59,289 nucleotides of DNA from Kiritimatiellota bacterium (GCA_026398415.1 JAPLSY010000025.1:1-59289); one strand, 5' to 3'. Numbered from the stretch's first letter, positions 1-9,166 are shown. The notes: generated by a model not told the origin, from the letters alone. Made by a program: numbers and translations.

Positions 1-138
1 CTGGCACCGTCACCCCCGATCAGAATCGGGGTGACGGGACACCTCAAAAGGATCATTAAAAAGGATTGGATAAGAGAAGAAAGAACAGAGAAATGCAAAC
101 CGGAAACCATCAGATTTTAACACTTGACGGCACATCCC
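1..138. other. Left-edge non-coding stretch with a hairpin
   Basis: No gene is seen. Positions 10-35 form an inverted repeat (TCACCCC and GGGGTGA arms around a short loop). No T-run follows on either strand, so it is not a clear intrinsic terminator. It lies downstream of the minus-strand gene ending at 139. It could be a REP-type palindrome or the edge of another repeat cut by the window. Confidence 0.4.
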
Positions 139-645
139 CTAGACTAAGAACGCGAACTCCTTGTCGGCAACACAATATTGAATTAGTGCGTCATATAAAT
201 GATAAATTGATATCTTGAGGTAAGAGGGAGCATAATCTTTCATAAAATCATCGTACGCTTTTTTTGCGGCTTTATATTCCCTTTTGTAGTCATCATTATT
301 TATTTGAACCTTATCGTTGCCTGCTTGTTCCGTTTGTATGTTCTGATTATTTACCCAAGCCTTTTGTTCTTTTTGAAGTTGCTCTTGTGTGGTTTGTGCC
401 TTCTTTTCTCTCTCGGATTTAGCGGTATCTGCGTCGGTTGTATTATAATTATATTTTCGCTGAATGTCTTCGGTACAATCTGCAAGATATATTGTTGCCG
501 CACCCCCAGGATAAGTAACCATAAGACGGTCAGATTCTTGTTTAAAGATCTGAACGTCCTTATACACCTTTCCATTTCTTGTAGTAATGTTTTCGCCAAA
601 TATAGATAGGGGCAATAAAATTATGCAAATGATTATCCAATACAT
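139..645 (-). CDS. Small exported protein of unknown function
   Basis: The 168-residue protein starts with a hydrophobic signal peptide (about residues 1-17, MYWIIICIILLPLSIFGE). A compact region follows at about 18-65 with the pattern RNGKVYKDVQIFK, then GGAATIYLAD and EDIQRKY. This resembles a short beta-rich module I associate with exported proteins of Verrucomicrobia-like bacteria. The remainder (70-130) is charged, Gln/Lys-rich and probably helical. The start is supported by AGGAGG about 7 bases before the ATG. The gene is clearly AT-richer than the core genes to the right and lies in the integrative element, which fits a foreign origin. Function is unknown. Confidence 0.7.
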   Translation of the reverse strand: MYWIIICIILLPLSIFGENITTRNGKVYKDVQIFKQESDRLMVTYPGGAATIYLADCTEDIQRKYNYNTTDADTAKSEREKKAQTTQEQLQKEQKAWVNNQNIQTEQAGNDKVQINNDDYKREYKAAKKAYDDFMKDYAPSYLKISIYHLYDALIQYCVADKEFAFLV

Positions 646-672
646 AAATTGCCTCCTATGGAAAAACAGTTG

Positions 673-981
673 TCATGAATTGATCATTGCCACAATCAAC
701 TGAATGATCATAAGAATCACGCCGAGAATGGCGGCGAAGGCGGCGATTTTTGCCCATCGCAACGACGTTCCGATCTGAATCTGGTGGTTCGCTTGTTGTG
801 CAATCAGATGACGAATCGTCTGCGCTGTCTGGTCAAGTGCGGCATGAAACGCAGGATTTGTCGAAGGCGGTGAATCTGTTACGGCTTTAAGATAGCGATG
901 CAGCGTTTCCTTGTCGGCATTATACAGGCTACCGTCTCTCTGTGCCTTTTCTACTTCATCCCATCCTTCTCGTTCTCTCAT
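673..981 (-). CDS. Small protein with a C-terminal membrane helix
   Basis: The 102-residue protein has a hydrophilic, charged N-terminal part with no signal peptide. It ends in one strong transmembrane segment (about residues 76-99, AAFAAILGVILMIIQLIVAM), so it is probably a tail-anchored membrane protein. It is just upstream of the 139-645 gene on the same strand with a short gap, and the two may be co-transcribed. A GAGGG stretch precedes the ATG. I do not recognise the family. Small tail-anchored proteins of this size are common cargo of mobile elements, so this is accessory DNA with no assigned role. Confidence 0.55.
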   Translation of the reverse strand: MREREGWDEVEKAQRDGSLYNADKETLHRYLKAVTDSPPSTNPAFHAALDQTAQTIRHLIAQQANHQIQIGTSLRWAKIAAFAAILGVILMIIQLIVAMINS

Positions 982-1213
982 AATGCCCTCATCGAACTTC
1001 TTGTTATGACACTAACCGTGGTCGGCTTGTCTCCATTGCCTACAGCCAATATATTCTTAGAATTCAAGCCTATACCTGCCCCAGTATAAGTCAACACGGA
1101 AACCAGCACGCCGGAAACCGGAATCCGGAGATGATTCTTATTACAATTAAACGGACTTCCTGCCTGGGCAACGGGTAGGCAATAGGAGGATCAGGCCGGG
1201 GCGATTATAAGAA

Positions 1214-1738
1214 TCAATCCGCCTTAAAACCAATCCGTTTTCTTGTCGGTTCCGGCGGGCGCATAAGTTCCCTGATTGCGTCGAAAACGGCTTTGAATTG
1301 CACGTCGTATTTCTTCTCAAGTTCGGCCAGCTTGTGCGCCAGTTCGACGTTTGAGGTCAGCCATTGACGGATACGGACAAAGGCGCGCATGATTTCAATG
1401 TTCACACTTACCGCGCGCGGGCTGTGCAACACGCTTGACAGCATGGCAACGCCCTGCTCGGTGAAGGCACGGGGCAGATATTTAATATTCTGGCCGCGCT
1501 TCAAGGTGCCAATTTGGAACCTTGAATGAATCAGGGCGCCAGCTTCCGAAGGATCAAGTTGAAACATGAAATCATCAGGGAAGCGTTTGAGGTTGCGTTT
1601 CACGGCCCGATTTAACGCCTTGGTTTCCACGCCATACAGCGCGGCCAGGTCGCTATCCAGCATAACCTTCTGCCCGCGGAGAAGCAGGATTTTCTTTTCA
1701 ATGCTCGCGGCCGGTATCAGGTCGGTTTTGTTTGACAT
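1214..1738 (-). CDS. ORF6N-domain DNA-binding protein
   Basis: The 174-residue protein has an ORF6N domain at about residues 9-95. Its signature is visible as [21 protein letters not shown], then [22 protein letters not shown], then [14 protein letters not shown]. The family is found in phage antirepressor-like and mobile-element proteins and is thought to bind DNA. The C-terminal part (120-174) is helical and charged. The start has a good SD (AAGGA) in the 18-base gap after the integrase gene, which is upstream on the same strand. Its position beside the integrase suggests a regulator of the integrative element. No restriction or toxin partner is visible. Family assignment is firm; the biological role is inferred. 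Confidence 0.9.
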   Translation of the reverse strand: MSNKTDLIPAASIEKKILLLRGQKVMLDSDLAALYGVETKALNRAVKRNLKRFPDDFMFQLDPSEAGALIHSRFQIGTLKRGQNIKYLPRAFTEQGVAMLSSVLHSPRAVSVNIEIMRAFVRIRQWLTSNVELAHKLAELEKKYDVQFKAVFDAIRELMRPPEPTRKRIGFKAD

Positions 1739-1755
1739 AGCGTTGTCCTTTCTAT

Positions 1756-3024
1756 TCAGTTTGCCAGTTTCCGCAATTCCTTTTTCACGGTCCGCCAGTT
1801 CTTGCCGTTCAACTTATCGGCCAGGGCGCAGACTGGCGCGGCGTCAATCATCTTCGCCGGCGGTAGCGCGGGCAAGGACATATCCCCCATGACGGCGGGC
1901 AAACTATTCACCGCAGACGCGGCGGCCAGCTCGGAAACGTGCGTATAGTGCCGCGTCATGGCCGGGTTGCTATGCCCGACAATGGCTTCCACTACAGATA
2001 GGGGCGCATTTGCTTCCCGGCACATGGAAACGAAACTGTGACGCATTGAATGAAAGCCGACTTCGACAACGGCGCGCTTTTCTGTCCCTTGTCCTGTGCC
2101 CGGCTTGTGCGGCTTGATTCCGCAAGCTTCAAAATGCGCCCTGACAAGTTCCGTGATGCAATAAGGTCCTTTCTGATACAGCGCGGCGGTTTTGGGAATA
2201 ATATATTCACTGCGGTCCACAGTCGGTATTTCAGACAGGATTCCTTTTAATGTCGGGTGAATGGGGATAATGACGGGATTCGGTTTCCGGCGGGCGGTCT
2301 TGTTCGGGATTCGCATAATCCTTTCCCGGCGTAAGTCCACTTCGCGCAGTCCCGTATAAATGCCAAGGGCAAACAGGATTTGCATTTCCCCTGTGGCCGT
2401 GGAACATACTCGGCGCAATTCGTCAATGGTCAGTTCCCGGCGGCCCTGGGCGGGCTTGTTTTTGCGCGTGATGAAATTTCTGTCCCATGGATTTTCTGTC
2501 AGCTTGGCTTTGTCCCGGCATACGCGGAAAAACAGGTCAAGAAAACAGATATGCTTATTGAACCGATTGGCGGATAGCCCGCGTTTGACCAAGTGCCCGG
2601 CATACTCCGCGGCGATCTCTTTGGTAACATTCCGCATGGCCACGGCCTCGGGGTGGGTCTCGTTCAGCCAGGCAAGGAATTGATCGTAGTGGCTTTCGTA
2701 TTCCCGCTGGGTTAAGGGACCGGAGTCCGGGCGGTTCGGGTTTTGCAGGTAATGGTCCCAGGCGGCGGTGATGGTCAGCGGGGGATTGACGGTTTCTTCA
2801 TACCTGGCAATTTCCGCCGTTCGGCCTTCGATCCGGGCGGAAATGTTTTGCAAAACGGTGACTTCATTCCCTTTTATGAACGGCTCCATAATCCGGGCGC
2901 GTTCTTGTTCCGCCTCTTTCCGGTCGTGCGTCCTGGTGGATCGCATAAATAACTTGCCTTTGATCCTCCATTGAACATAATACATTCCATTGCGTTTGAA
3001 GAGATGTCCATGCCGTGTTTTCAT
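1756..3024 (-). CDS. Tyrosine recombinase / site-specific integrase
   Basis: This 422-residue tyrosine integrase would catalyse integration and excision of the element. An N-terminal arm-type domain (about 1-60) and a SAM-like core-binding domain (about 105-200) precede the catalytic domain (about 205-385). Visible active-site residues are the box I Arg in YTGLREVDL, the HSMRH motif carrying His and Arg, the His of VGHSNPAM, and the nucleophilic Tyr in RHYTHV. AAGGAG lies 8 bases before the ATG. The gene begins about 120 bp from a tRNA-Arg 3' fragment, the classic layout for an integrase next to its attachment site. The basic C-terminal tail beyond the catalytic Tyr is longer than usual. It appears intact. 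Confidence 0.95.
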   Translation of the reverse strand: MKTRHGHLFKRNGMYYVQWRIKGKLFMRSTRTHDRKEAEQERARIMEPFIKGNEVTVLQNISARIEGRTAEIARYEETVNPPLTITAAWDHYLQNPNRPDSGPLTQREYESHYDQFLAWLNETHPEAVAMRNVTKEIAAEYAGHLVKRGLSANRFNKHICFLDLFFRVCRDKAKLTENPWDRNFITRKNKPAQGRRELTIDELRRVCSTATGEMQILFALGIYTGLREVDLRRERIMRIPNKTARRKPNPVIIPIHPTLKGILSEIPTVDRSEYIIPKTAALYQKGPYCITELVRAHFEACGIKPHKPGTGQGTEKRAVVEVGFHSMRHSFVSMCREANAPLSVVEAIVGHSNPAMTRHYTHVSELAAASAVNSLPAVMGDMSLPALPPAKMIDAAPVCALADKLNGKNWRTVKKELRKLAN

Positions 3025-3142
3025 GCTTTTCGTCTCCTTGCGTCAGGTTTCTCTCAATGGCGCAAATATAGCAGAACCACGGAAGATAATGCAAGCAAAA
3101 ATCTATCATAGCTTAAATTACTCAATAGATAGTGCAGTTTCA

Positions 3143-3193
3143 TCGGATTTCTAATCCGACGGTCGCAGGTTCAAGTCCTGCCGGGGGTGCCCA
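3143..3193 (+). other. tRNA-Arg(TCT) 3' fragment; probable attachment site
   Basis: The sequence reads as the 3' half of a tRNA-Arg. It has an anticodon stem TCGGA/TCCGA with loop TTTCTAA (anticodon TCT at 3150-3152), a T-arm GCAGG/CCTGC with loop TTCAAGT, the 3' acceptor strand CGGGGGT and a G discriminator at 3189. The acceptor 5' strand (expected ACCCCCG) is absent upstream, so no complete tRNA is encoded. With an integrase 120 bp away, this is best read as an att site where an element entered the anticodon-loop side of the gene. The intact tRNA-Arg copy should lie beyond the left edge of the window. Confidence 0.85.
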
Positions 3194-3283
3194 TCTTTTA
3201 AATTGCGGATTACGGAGAACGCCGCTACGTGGGCGAGTGAACTTTTTCGATGTCGCTCAGGACGAGCGGCGATGTTCGTGCAA

Positions 3284-3304
3284 AATTAAGGAATAATGAA
3301 TAGT
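3284..3304. repeat. Short period-7 run before the coiled-coil gene
   Basis: Three consecutive 7-bp words (AATTAAG, GAATAAT, GAATAGT) precede the SD of the coiled-coil gene. It is a weak, short example of the heptamer islands listed elsewhere and could be chance in AT-rich DNA. Confidence 0.35.
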
Positions 3305-3325
3305 GCAGGCTGCAAAGGAGTGCGT

Positions 3326-6300
3326 ATGAAATCTGAGCTATTAGCAAGAACACATAACAATGGTCTGGCGTGCCTGGTCATTGGCATGCTGGCCGTTTTT
3401 GGGAACCAGTGGTTCGCAGCGAAAGCCGGCGCGGCCGTTGAGGCGGCCGAAAATGAAAAAAGTGAATTGACGACGCAGGTGGACGAGCAAACCAATGGCG
3501 TGACTGAGGGTATGAATCAGCAGAAGACCGTGGGCCAGATTCAGGCAGAGTTGGCCGGGGAGAAACAGGCGCGTGCGGAAAGCGAAGCCCGGATTACCGA
3601 AGCCAACCAGGCGCGCGCGGCGGCGGCGCAAACCATGGCCGGGCTGAAACAAAAATTAGTCGAGGGTGAAGAGCAAACCCAGGGCCTGAAAAAGCAGACA
3701 AATACCCTGGACCAGCTCCAGGTGGAATTAGCGGATATCCGCAAGGCGAATACCGAATTGAATCGAGAAGTTCAAAGCGTCACGGCCTCCCGCGCGGCGA
3801 TCGAACAAGCCGTGACGATTTATAAAGACCGGCTTGCAACCGTGCAGGCAAACATTAACGCCTTGATGGAACAGGCGAAGCAAGCGCAAGACCTGCAGGC
3901 TGAAATCGGCAAGGAAAAGCAACTGCGCGAATCCTTGCTCAAAGACGCGGCGAAAACCAGAGAGGTCGTTAAGGCGGCCGAAAAGGAAAAAAGCGAATTG
4001 CAGGCGCAGGTGGACGAGCAAGCCAAACGCATGGCCGAGGGGAAGAACCCACAAAAGACCGCTATCCAGATTCAGGCAGAGCTGGCCAGTGAGAAACAGG
4101 CGCGTGCGGAAAGCGAAGCCCGGATTACCGAAGTCAACCAGGCGCGCTCGGCGGCAGTGCAAGCCATAGCCGAGCTGAAACAAAAATTAGTCGAAGGTGA
4201 AAAGCAAGCGCAGGTCCTGGATAAACAGGGAAAGTTCATGGCGCAACGGCAGGAAGAGTTGGTCAAGGCGCGCAAGCTTAGTGCGGAAGCGGCGGCGGCC
4301 CTTAAGCAGGCAACGGCGGCTAAAACGACGGCCGAGCAGGACATAACGACGCTCAAGGCCAAGTTGGAAGAGGTTTTACAAAAGACCGCAACTGCCCAGG
4401 AACAGGCCAAGCAAGCACAGGCCCTGCAGGCTGAAATCGGCAAGGAAAAGCAACTGCACGAATCCCTGTTCCAAGACGCGGCTAAAGCCAGCGAAGCCGT
4501 TAAGGCGGCCGAAAAGGAAAAAGCCCTGTTGCAAACACAGTTGGACAAGCAAGCCAAACGCATGGCCGAGGGAACGAACCAACAAAAGGCCACGGATCAG
4601 ATTCAGGCAGAGCTGGCCAGGGAGAAGCAGGCGCGCGCGGAAAGCGAAGCCCGGATTACCGAAGCCAACCAGGCGCACGCGGCGGTGGTGCAAGCCATAG
4701 CCGAACTGAAACAAAAATTAGTGAAGGATGAAGAGCAGGCCCAGATTCTTGAAAAGCAGGCGAAGGACTTGGTCCAGCTTCAGGCGGAATTAGCGGATAT
4801 CCGCAAGACGAATGCCGAAGTGAATCGGGAAGTTCAGCGCGTCACGGCCTCGCGTGCGGCGATCGAACAAGCCGCGACGGCTTATAAAGACCGACTTGCA
4901 ACTGTGCAGACCAACATTAACGCCCTGACGGAACAGGCCGGCGTGATCAAGCAGGTGCAGGCCGATCTGGAAAAGGAAAAACAGGCGCGTGTGGTCGCCG
5001 TGGAACAGTTGGCCAAAGACAAGACCGCCATAAGCGCGGCGGAACAGGATAAAGCGACCCTGCAAGCCCACATCGCGGAACTGGAAACGCAGGTTACGGA
5101 AGGGACCGTCCAGCAGAAAGCCCTGGAACAACTGCGTGAAAATCTGGCGCAAACAAAACAAGCCCGGACCGAAGCCGAGGCGCAACTGACCGGCCCGGCC
5201 GAATCGCATGAAGCGGCCCAAAAGGAAGCAACGGATCTACAGCGCAAGGTCAAGGACATGGAAGCCGAACTGACCAAGCAGGCAGAACAAGCCAGGATGC
5301 TGAAAGACCTCCAGGCGGAATTAAGTAAAGAGCAGGCAGCCCGGAAGGTAGCAGAGGCCGAAGCGGAAAAGAAAGCCCAAGCCACGACGGCGCATTTGGC
5401 CGCGGAACAGGGGTTAGTGGAATTGAAGGCCAAGGTAGCCGAAGCTGAAAAGAAAGGCGCTGGTGCTCAAGCGCAGGCCGAAGAAATCAAGCAACTACAG
5501 GCGGCACTCGCTCAGGAACAACAACTGCGGGATGTGGCCTTAAAGAGTGTAGAACAGGCACAGGCGGCGGCGGCCGCGCTGGAAAAGGAAAAGATCGCCT
5601 GGCAAGCGCGGCTGGCCGAGCAGGATAAACAGTTGGCCGAAGGCGCCAAACAACAGGAACTGGTTCGCCAGCGCCAGGCGGAGTTGACCGCCATCCGACA
5701 GGCACAATTGGAAGCGCAAACCAAAGCGGCCGAAATAGCGAAAGCCCGGGCCACGGACGAGCAAACTATTGTCGGGTTAAAAAACCAGTTGACAGTTGCA
5801 GAGGAAAACGCGGCGGCGCTGGAAAAGGAAAGCAAGGTCAGCGCGCAGTTGCCGGGTGAATTGGTCGAGGTGCGCAAGCTTAGTGCGGAAGCGGCGGCGG
5901 CCCTTAAACAGGCAACGGCGGCTAAAACTACGGCCGAGCAGGACATAATGGCGCTCAAGGCCAGGTTGGAAGCGGTTTTAAATAAGACCGCAACTACCCA
6001 GGAGCAGGCGAAGCAAGCGCAGTCCCTGCAGGCTGAAATCGGTAAGGAAAAACAACTGCGCGAAGCCCTGCTCCAGGACGCGGCGAAAGCCAATGAGGCT
6101 GTTCAAGCGGCCGAAAAGGAAAAAGTCATATTGCAAGCGCAGGTGGACGAGCAAGCCAAACGCGTGGCCGAGGGAACGAACCAACAAAAGGCCACGGACC
6201 AGATTCAGGCAGAGCTGGCCAGGGAAAAACAAGCGCGTGTGGAAAGCGAAACCCGGATTACCGAAGCCAACCAGGCGCGCGCGGCGGCGGAGCAAGCCAT

Positions 6301-7729
6301 AGCCAAACTGAAGCAGAAATTAGTGAAAGATGAAGAGCAGGCGAAGGTCCTGATCCAGCTCCAGACGGAATTAGCGAATGTTCGCAAGGTGAATGCCGAA
6401 TGGGATCGAGAAGTTCGGCGCGTCACTGCCTCCCGCGCCGAGGCCGAACAGGCCGTGACCAACTTAACTGCCCAGCTCGCAGCCGTGCGGACGAACATCA
6501 ACGTCCGGACGGAACAGGCCGATGTGATCAAGCAGGTGCAAGCCGATCTGGAAAAGGAAAACCAGACGCGTGCGATTGTCCTGGAACAGTTGGGCAAAGA
6601 AAAGGCCATTGTAGATGCCGCCGAAAAAGAGAAGGCGGTATTGCAGACCCGCATTGCGGAACTGGAAAAACAAGATGCGGAAGGAGCCGTCCAGCAAAAA
6701 GCCCTGGCGCAACTGCGTGAAAATCTGGCGCAAGCAAAACAAGCCCGGACCGAAGCCGAGGCGCAACTGACCGGCACGGCCGAAGCGCAGGAAGCGGTCC
6801 AAAAGGAAACAACGGACTTGAAGCGCAAGATCAAGGACATGGCGAACCAACTGGACAAGCAGACGGAGCAGGCCGAGGCGCTGAAAGACCTCCCGGTGGA
6901 AATAAGCAAAGAACAGAAGGCCCGCAAGAAATCAGAGGCCGAATCGGAAAAGAAAACCCAGACTCTGGCCGCCCTTGAAAAAGAAGTAAACGCGCTGAAA
7001 AGCCGGCTTGCGGACATGGATAAGGAATATGCCGCCAAGCTGGAGCAAGTGAAAACGGTGGAGCAGAAGCGCGCCGATCTCAAGCGGGAACAGGAACTGC
7101 GCGAACAGGCGGATCAACGTACGGCCAAAAAGGCGGGCGAGGAAGAGGCGCTTGCTAAACAGCTCCGGGAATTGAAGAATCAGGCGCAGGCCAGGGTAAA
7201 AAATAATGCAACGCTGGCCAAGGATCTGGAGCGCCAGTCGCAAGTAGCGGCAACGCCGGCGGTTGAAATCAAACAAGCGCGTGGCGAACCGGAAAGCGTG
7301 GCAGCGACGGAGAAAAGGATTATTGCCCAGGCCAAGGGCGAGTTGCCATCCGACGCGACCGAATCGGCGCAAGCCGCGGATAAAGCAAAGACCACCAGTG
7401 TGTTTTTGCCGACCGGATCCGAGGCCAATCGGCATTACATGGTCGGTATCCAAAAATGGGATGCGGGCGACGTGGACGGTGCCATAGCGGAATTCAAAAA
7501 AACCGTCAGCCTGGATAGCTCTTTAGCCGGTGCCTACTACAATATTGCGCTGGGCTATGTCAAGAAGGGGGATCGTGATAAAGCCTGCGACTATGCGTAT
7601 GAAGCCGGGAAAATCTACTTAAAAAACAAGAACAACCAGCAGGCGACCCGCATGGTGGTGTTTATTAAAAGCATCGATCCTTCCTCATCCCTTATTGAAA
7701 AATTGCGCAAGGAGATCGCCAAAAGGTAG
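3326..7729 (+). CDS. Giant coiled-coil protein with C-terminal TPR
   Basis: The 1467-residue protein has an N-terminal hydrophobic segment (about residues 14-34) that could be a signal peptide or membrane anchor. A continuous Ala/Glu/Lys/Gln-rich coiled coil follows, from about 40 to 1360. A C-terminal module (about 1375-1467) contains at least two TPR-like helices (NRHYMVGIQKWDAGDVDGAI, then AYYNIALGYVKKGDRDKACD). The ATG at 3326 is preferred over 3296 because AAAGGAG sits 6 bases upstream. The coil is modular: the AEKEK...QIQAELA...KLKQKLV block occurs four times, and 4231-5390 is largely repeated at 5833-6965. It probably acts as a long periplasmic or envelope-anchored rod or scaffold. The enzyme-like scores such sequences give with SMC or tropomyosin are composition artefacts. 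Function is unknown. Confidence 0.9.
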   Translation: MKSELLARTHNNGLACLVIGMLAVFGNQWFAAKAGAAVEAAENEKSELTTQVDEQTNGVTEGMNQQKTVGQIQAELAGEKQARAESEARITEANQARAAAAQTMAGLKQKLVEGEEQTQGLKKQTNTLDQLQVELADIRKANTELNREVQSVTASRAAIEQAVTIYKDRLATVQANINALMEQAKQAQDLQAEIGKEKQLRESLLKDAAKTREVVKAAEKEKSELQAQVDEQAKRMAEGKNPQKTAIQIQAELASEKQARAESEARITEVNQARSAAVQAIAELKQKLVEGEKQAQVLDKQGKFMAQRQEELVKARKLSAEAAAALKQATAAKTTAEQDITTLKAKLEEVLQKTATAQEQAKQAQALQAEIGKEKQLHESLFQDAAKASEAVKAAEKEKALLQTQLDKQAKRMAEGTNQQKATDQIQAELAREKQARAESEARITEANQAHAAVVQAIAELKQKLVKDEEQAQILEKQAKDLVQLQAELADIRKTNAEVNREVQRVTASRAAIEQAATAYKDRLATVQTNINALTEQAGVIKQVQADLEKEKQARVVAVEQLAKDKTAISAAEQDKATLQAHIAELETQVTEGTVQQKALEQLRENLAQTKQARTEAEAQLTGPAESHEAAQKEATDLQRKVKDMEAELTKQAEQARMLKDLQAELSKEQAARKVAEAEAEKKAQATTAHLAAEQGLVELKAKVAEAEKKGAGAQAQAEEIKQLQAALAQEQQLRDVALKSVEQAQAAAAALEKEKIAWQARLAEQDKQLAEGAKQQELVRQRQAELTAIRQAQLEAQTKAAEIAKARATDEQTIVGLKNQLTVAEENAAALEKESKVSAQLPGELVEVRKLSAEAAAALKQATAAKTTAEQDIMALKARLEAVLNKTATTQEQAKQAQSLQAEIGKEKQLREALLQDAAKANEAVQAAEKEKVILQAQVDEQAKRVAEGTNQQKATDQIQAELAREKQARVESETRITEANQARAAAEQAIAKLKQKLVKDEEQAKVLIQLQTELANVRKVNAEWDREVRRVTASRAEAEQAVTNLTAQLAAVRTNINVRTEQADVIKQVQADLEKENQTRAIVLEQLGKEKAIVDAAEKEKAVLQTRIAELEKQDAEGAVQQKALAQLRENLAQAKQARTEAEAQLTGTAEAQEAVQKETTDLKRKIKDMANQLDKQTEQAEALKDLPVEISKEQKARKKSEAESEKKTQTLAALEKEVNALKSRLADMDKEYAAKLEQVKTVEQKRADLKREQELREQADQRTAKKAGEEEALAKQLRELKNQAQARVKNNATLAKDLERQSQVAATPAVEIKQARGEPESVAATEKRIIAQAKGELPSDATESAQAADKAKTTSVFLPTGSEANRHYMVGIQKWDAGDVDGAIAEFKKTVSLDSSLAGAYYNIALGYVKKGDRDKACDYAYEAGKIYLKNKNNQQATRMVVFIKSIDPSSSLIEKLRKEIAKR
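4231..5390 (+). repeat. Intragenic duplication, copy 1
   Basis: First copy of a segment of about 1.1 kb within the coiled-coil gene. Shared landmarks occur in the same order in both copies: GCGCAAGCTTAGTGCGGAAG, the AEIGKEKQL block, QIQAELAREKQAR, INxxTEQAxVIKQVQADLEK and QLRENLAQxKQARTEAEAQL. The offset to copy 2 is about 1602 bp at first and 1581 bp later, because copy 2 lacks 21 bp. Confidence 0.85.
5833..6965 (+). repeat. Intragenic duplication, copy 2
   Basis: Second copy of the 4231-5390 segment in the same gene, with the same block order and reading frame. About 440 bp of less repetitive coiled-coil sequence separates it from copy 1. A 21-bp in-frame deletion lies near 6350 relative to copy 1. 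Confidence 0.85.
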
Positions 7730-7824
7730 CCTTTGTCGGCGGAGCCCGGCTAAAGACCGTAAGCAAGCTGTCTGGCTGGCGTCCGTCGTCTGCCATCTCT
7801 GTGTCTTTGCGCCGGTGTCCATCC

Positions 7825-8346
7825 TCACCCGGCCAGGCCGGCGCGGAAAGCCTGGATGTTGATATCGATCAGGGCCGCAGGAGCATCGGGGAAATGGGAC
7901 GCCATGGCGGTTTCAATGGCGCGGGCTGGAATCAGCGGCTTGCGGGCCAGCCATGCGCCCAGCATTACAAAGTTCGCCGCCTTGGCGCTCCCCAGGCGAT
8001 CGGCAATTTCCGTGGCCGGTACCAGTACGTGGCGCGAATCGGCGTGGACCTTGCACAGGGACTGATTGACGATGGCCAAACCATTCTTGTCGAGCGCGGC
8101 CATGAAGTGCGCGGCGCTCTGTTGGTTCATGATAAGCATGGAATCGAATATTTCCGCGATGGGCGCCGCGATTTCATGCGCGGAAAGAATCACCTGGCAA
8201 TTGGATGTGCCGCCGCGGACTTCGGCGCCGTAGGCGGGAAAGAAGGTGACGTGCGGGATGGTTTCAGCGGCCAGTCTGGCCAGCAGTTTGCCTAACGAGA
8301 TGATGCCTTGTCCTCCGGATCCGGCGATGAGAATCCGTTCATGCAT
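7825..8346 (-). CDS. 2-oxoacid:ferredoxin oxidoreductase, gamma subunit
   Basis: The 173-residue gamma subunit of a ferredoxin-dependent 2-oxoacid oxidoreductase (KorC/VorC/PorG family) is recognised by the N-terminal nucleotide-loop motif GSGGQGIISLGKLLA and the family signature YGAEVRGGTSNCQV. These enzymes oxidatively decarboxylate a 2-oxoacid to acyl-CoA while reducing ferredoxin, or run in reverse to fix CO2. It is the last gene of a four-gene operon (ferredoxin, alpha, beta, gamma) and overlaps the end of the beta gene by 8 bp, implying translational coupling. Length is normal for the family. The substrate (2-oxoglutarate or branched-chain 2-oxoacid) cannot be fixed from sequence reading alone. 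Confidence 0.93.
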   Translation of the reverse strand: MHERILIAGSGGQGIISLGKLLARLAAETIPHVTFFPAYGAEVRGGTSNCQVILSAHEIAAPIAEIFDSMLIMNQQSAAHFMAALDKNGLAIVNQSLCKVHADSRHVLVPATEIADRLGSAKAANFVMLGAWLARKPLIPARAIETAMASHFPDAPAALIDINIQAFRAGLAG

Positions 8347-9100
8347 TGACGGGAACTCCTTCCTTCCTGAAAATCCGCACGGGGAATTGAGCCGCTATTT
8401 CCCGACCGACAAACTGCAGGGCTTTCTGCGGCGAGAGTCGTAAATAGGTCGGGCAGGGCGAAAGGACTTCCACGAAGCTGTAGCCTTTGCCGGCCACCTG
8501 GGACTGAAAGGCGGTTAACAGCGCCTTTTTAGTGGCGACCACGCCGGCATAGCTGTCGAGCGCGACCCGCTCGATGTAATAGGGCTGATCCAGTGTATTC
8601 AATAATTCGCACATGCGGATGGGGCATCCCATGGTTGCCGGATTGCGCCCGGCTGGTGAAGTGGCGGTTTGTTGGCCCACCAGCGTGGTTGGCGCCATCT
8701 GGCCGCCGGTCATGCCATAAACGGTGTTGTTGATAAAGATGACGGTAATCGGTTCGCCGCGATTGGCGGTGTGGATGGTTTCGGTCATGCCGATGGCGGC
8801 CAGGTCGCCGTCCCCTTGGTAACTGAATACGATACGGTCGGGCAGGGCGCGTTTAATGCCCGTGGCGACCGCGGGAGTCCGGCCATGCGCCGCCTCCGAT
8901 ATATCGCACTTAAGATAAAAATAGGCGAACACGGCGCACCCTACCGGCGCCACGCCGATCGTGCGCTCCCGAATCTCCAGTTCATCCAGCACTTCGGCCA
9001 GCAGTTTATGAACGATGCTGTGTCCGCAGCCGGCACAGTAGTGCATGGTGGCATCGGTCAGTGAAGTCGGGCGTCGATAACAATTTTTGGGTGGTTTCAT
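8339..9100 (-). CDS. 2-oxoacid:ferredoxin oxidoreductase, beta (TPP) subunit
   Basis: The 253-residue thiamine diphosphate-binding beta subunit shows the N-terminal CAGCGH motif, the TPP/Mg motif from GDGDLAAIGM to INNTVYGMTGGQ, and the family's C-terminal PCPTYLR. I chose the ATG at 9100 (MKPPKNC) because it gives the family length. The frame stays open for 13 more codons up to 9139, but those codons lie entirely in a heptamer repeat island. No good SD precedes 9100, so translation may depend on coupling or on unusual signals. The alpha gene ends 95 bp upstream, and that gap is filled by two heptamer arrays. The protein works with alpha to decarboxylate the substrate on TPP and pass electrons to ferredoxin. 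Confidence 0.93.
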   Translation of the reverse strand: MKPPKNCYRRPTSLTDATMHYCAGCGHSIVHKLLAEVLDELEIRERTIGVAPVGCAVFAYFYLKCDISEAAHGRTPAVATGIKRALPDRIVFSYQGDGDLAAIGMTETIHTANRGEPITVIFINNTVYGMTGGQMAPTTLVGQQTATSPAGRNPATMGCPIRMCELLNTLDQPYYIERVALDSYAGVVATKKALLTAFQSQVAGKGYSFVEVLSPCPTYLRLSPQKALQFVGREIAAQFPVRIFRKEGVPVNA

Positions 9101-9109
9101 GTGTATACT

Positions 9110-9165
9110 CAGGAGCCAGAATTCAAGAGTCAGAATCAAGAATCTTGAATTCTAATTCCTGAGCA
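9110..9165. repeat. Heptamer island, CAGAATC family, with dyad symmetry
   Basis: Eight consecutive 7-bp words run without a phase break (for example CAGGAGC, CAGAATT, CAGAATC, TTGAATT). The array is partly palindromic: AGAATTCAAGA pairs with TCTTGAATTCT, and CAGGA with TCCTG. The transcript could fold into a hairpin between the alpha and beta genes. It lies inside the oxidoreductase operon. Confidence 0.8.
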
Positions 9166-9166
9166 C

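Noticed and set aside
10..35. Intrinsic terminator at the left edge
   Set aside because: A hairpin is present but no T-run follows on either strand.
3100..3193. A complete tRNA-Arg gene at the integrase end
   Set aside because: The 3' half is clear, and a D-arm-like ACTCAATAGATAGTGCA precedes it, but the acceptor 5' strand cannot pair with CGGGGGT. It is a fragment.
3341..7453. Many long minus-strand and off-frame open frames within the coiled-coil gene
   Set aside because: They are shadows of a repetitive GC-rich gene, repeat with its blocks, and have no SD or domain.
7801..8295. Plus-strand open frame of 164 residues
   Set aside because: It is antisense to the oxidoreductase gamma subunit, which has all family motifs.
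9101..9139. Longer N-terminus for the oxidoreductase beta subunit
   Set aside because: The extra residues are encoded by heptamer words and have no family likeness.
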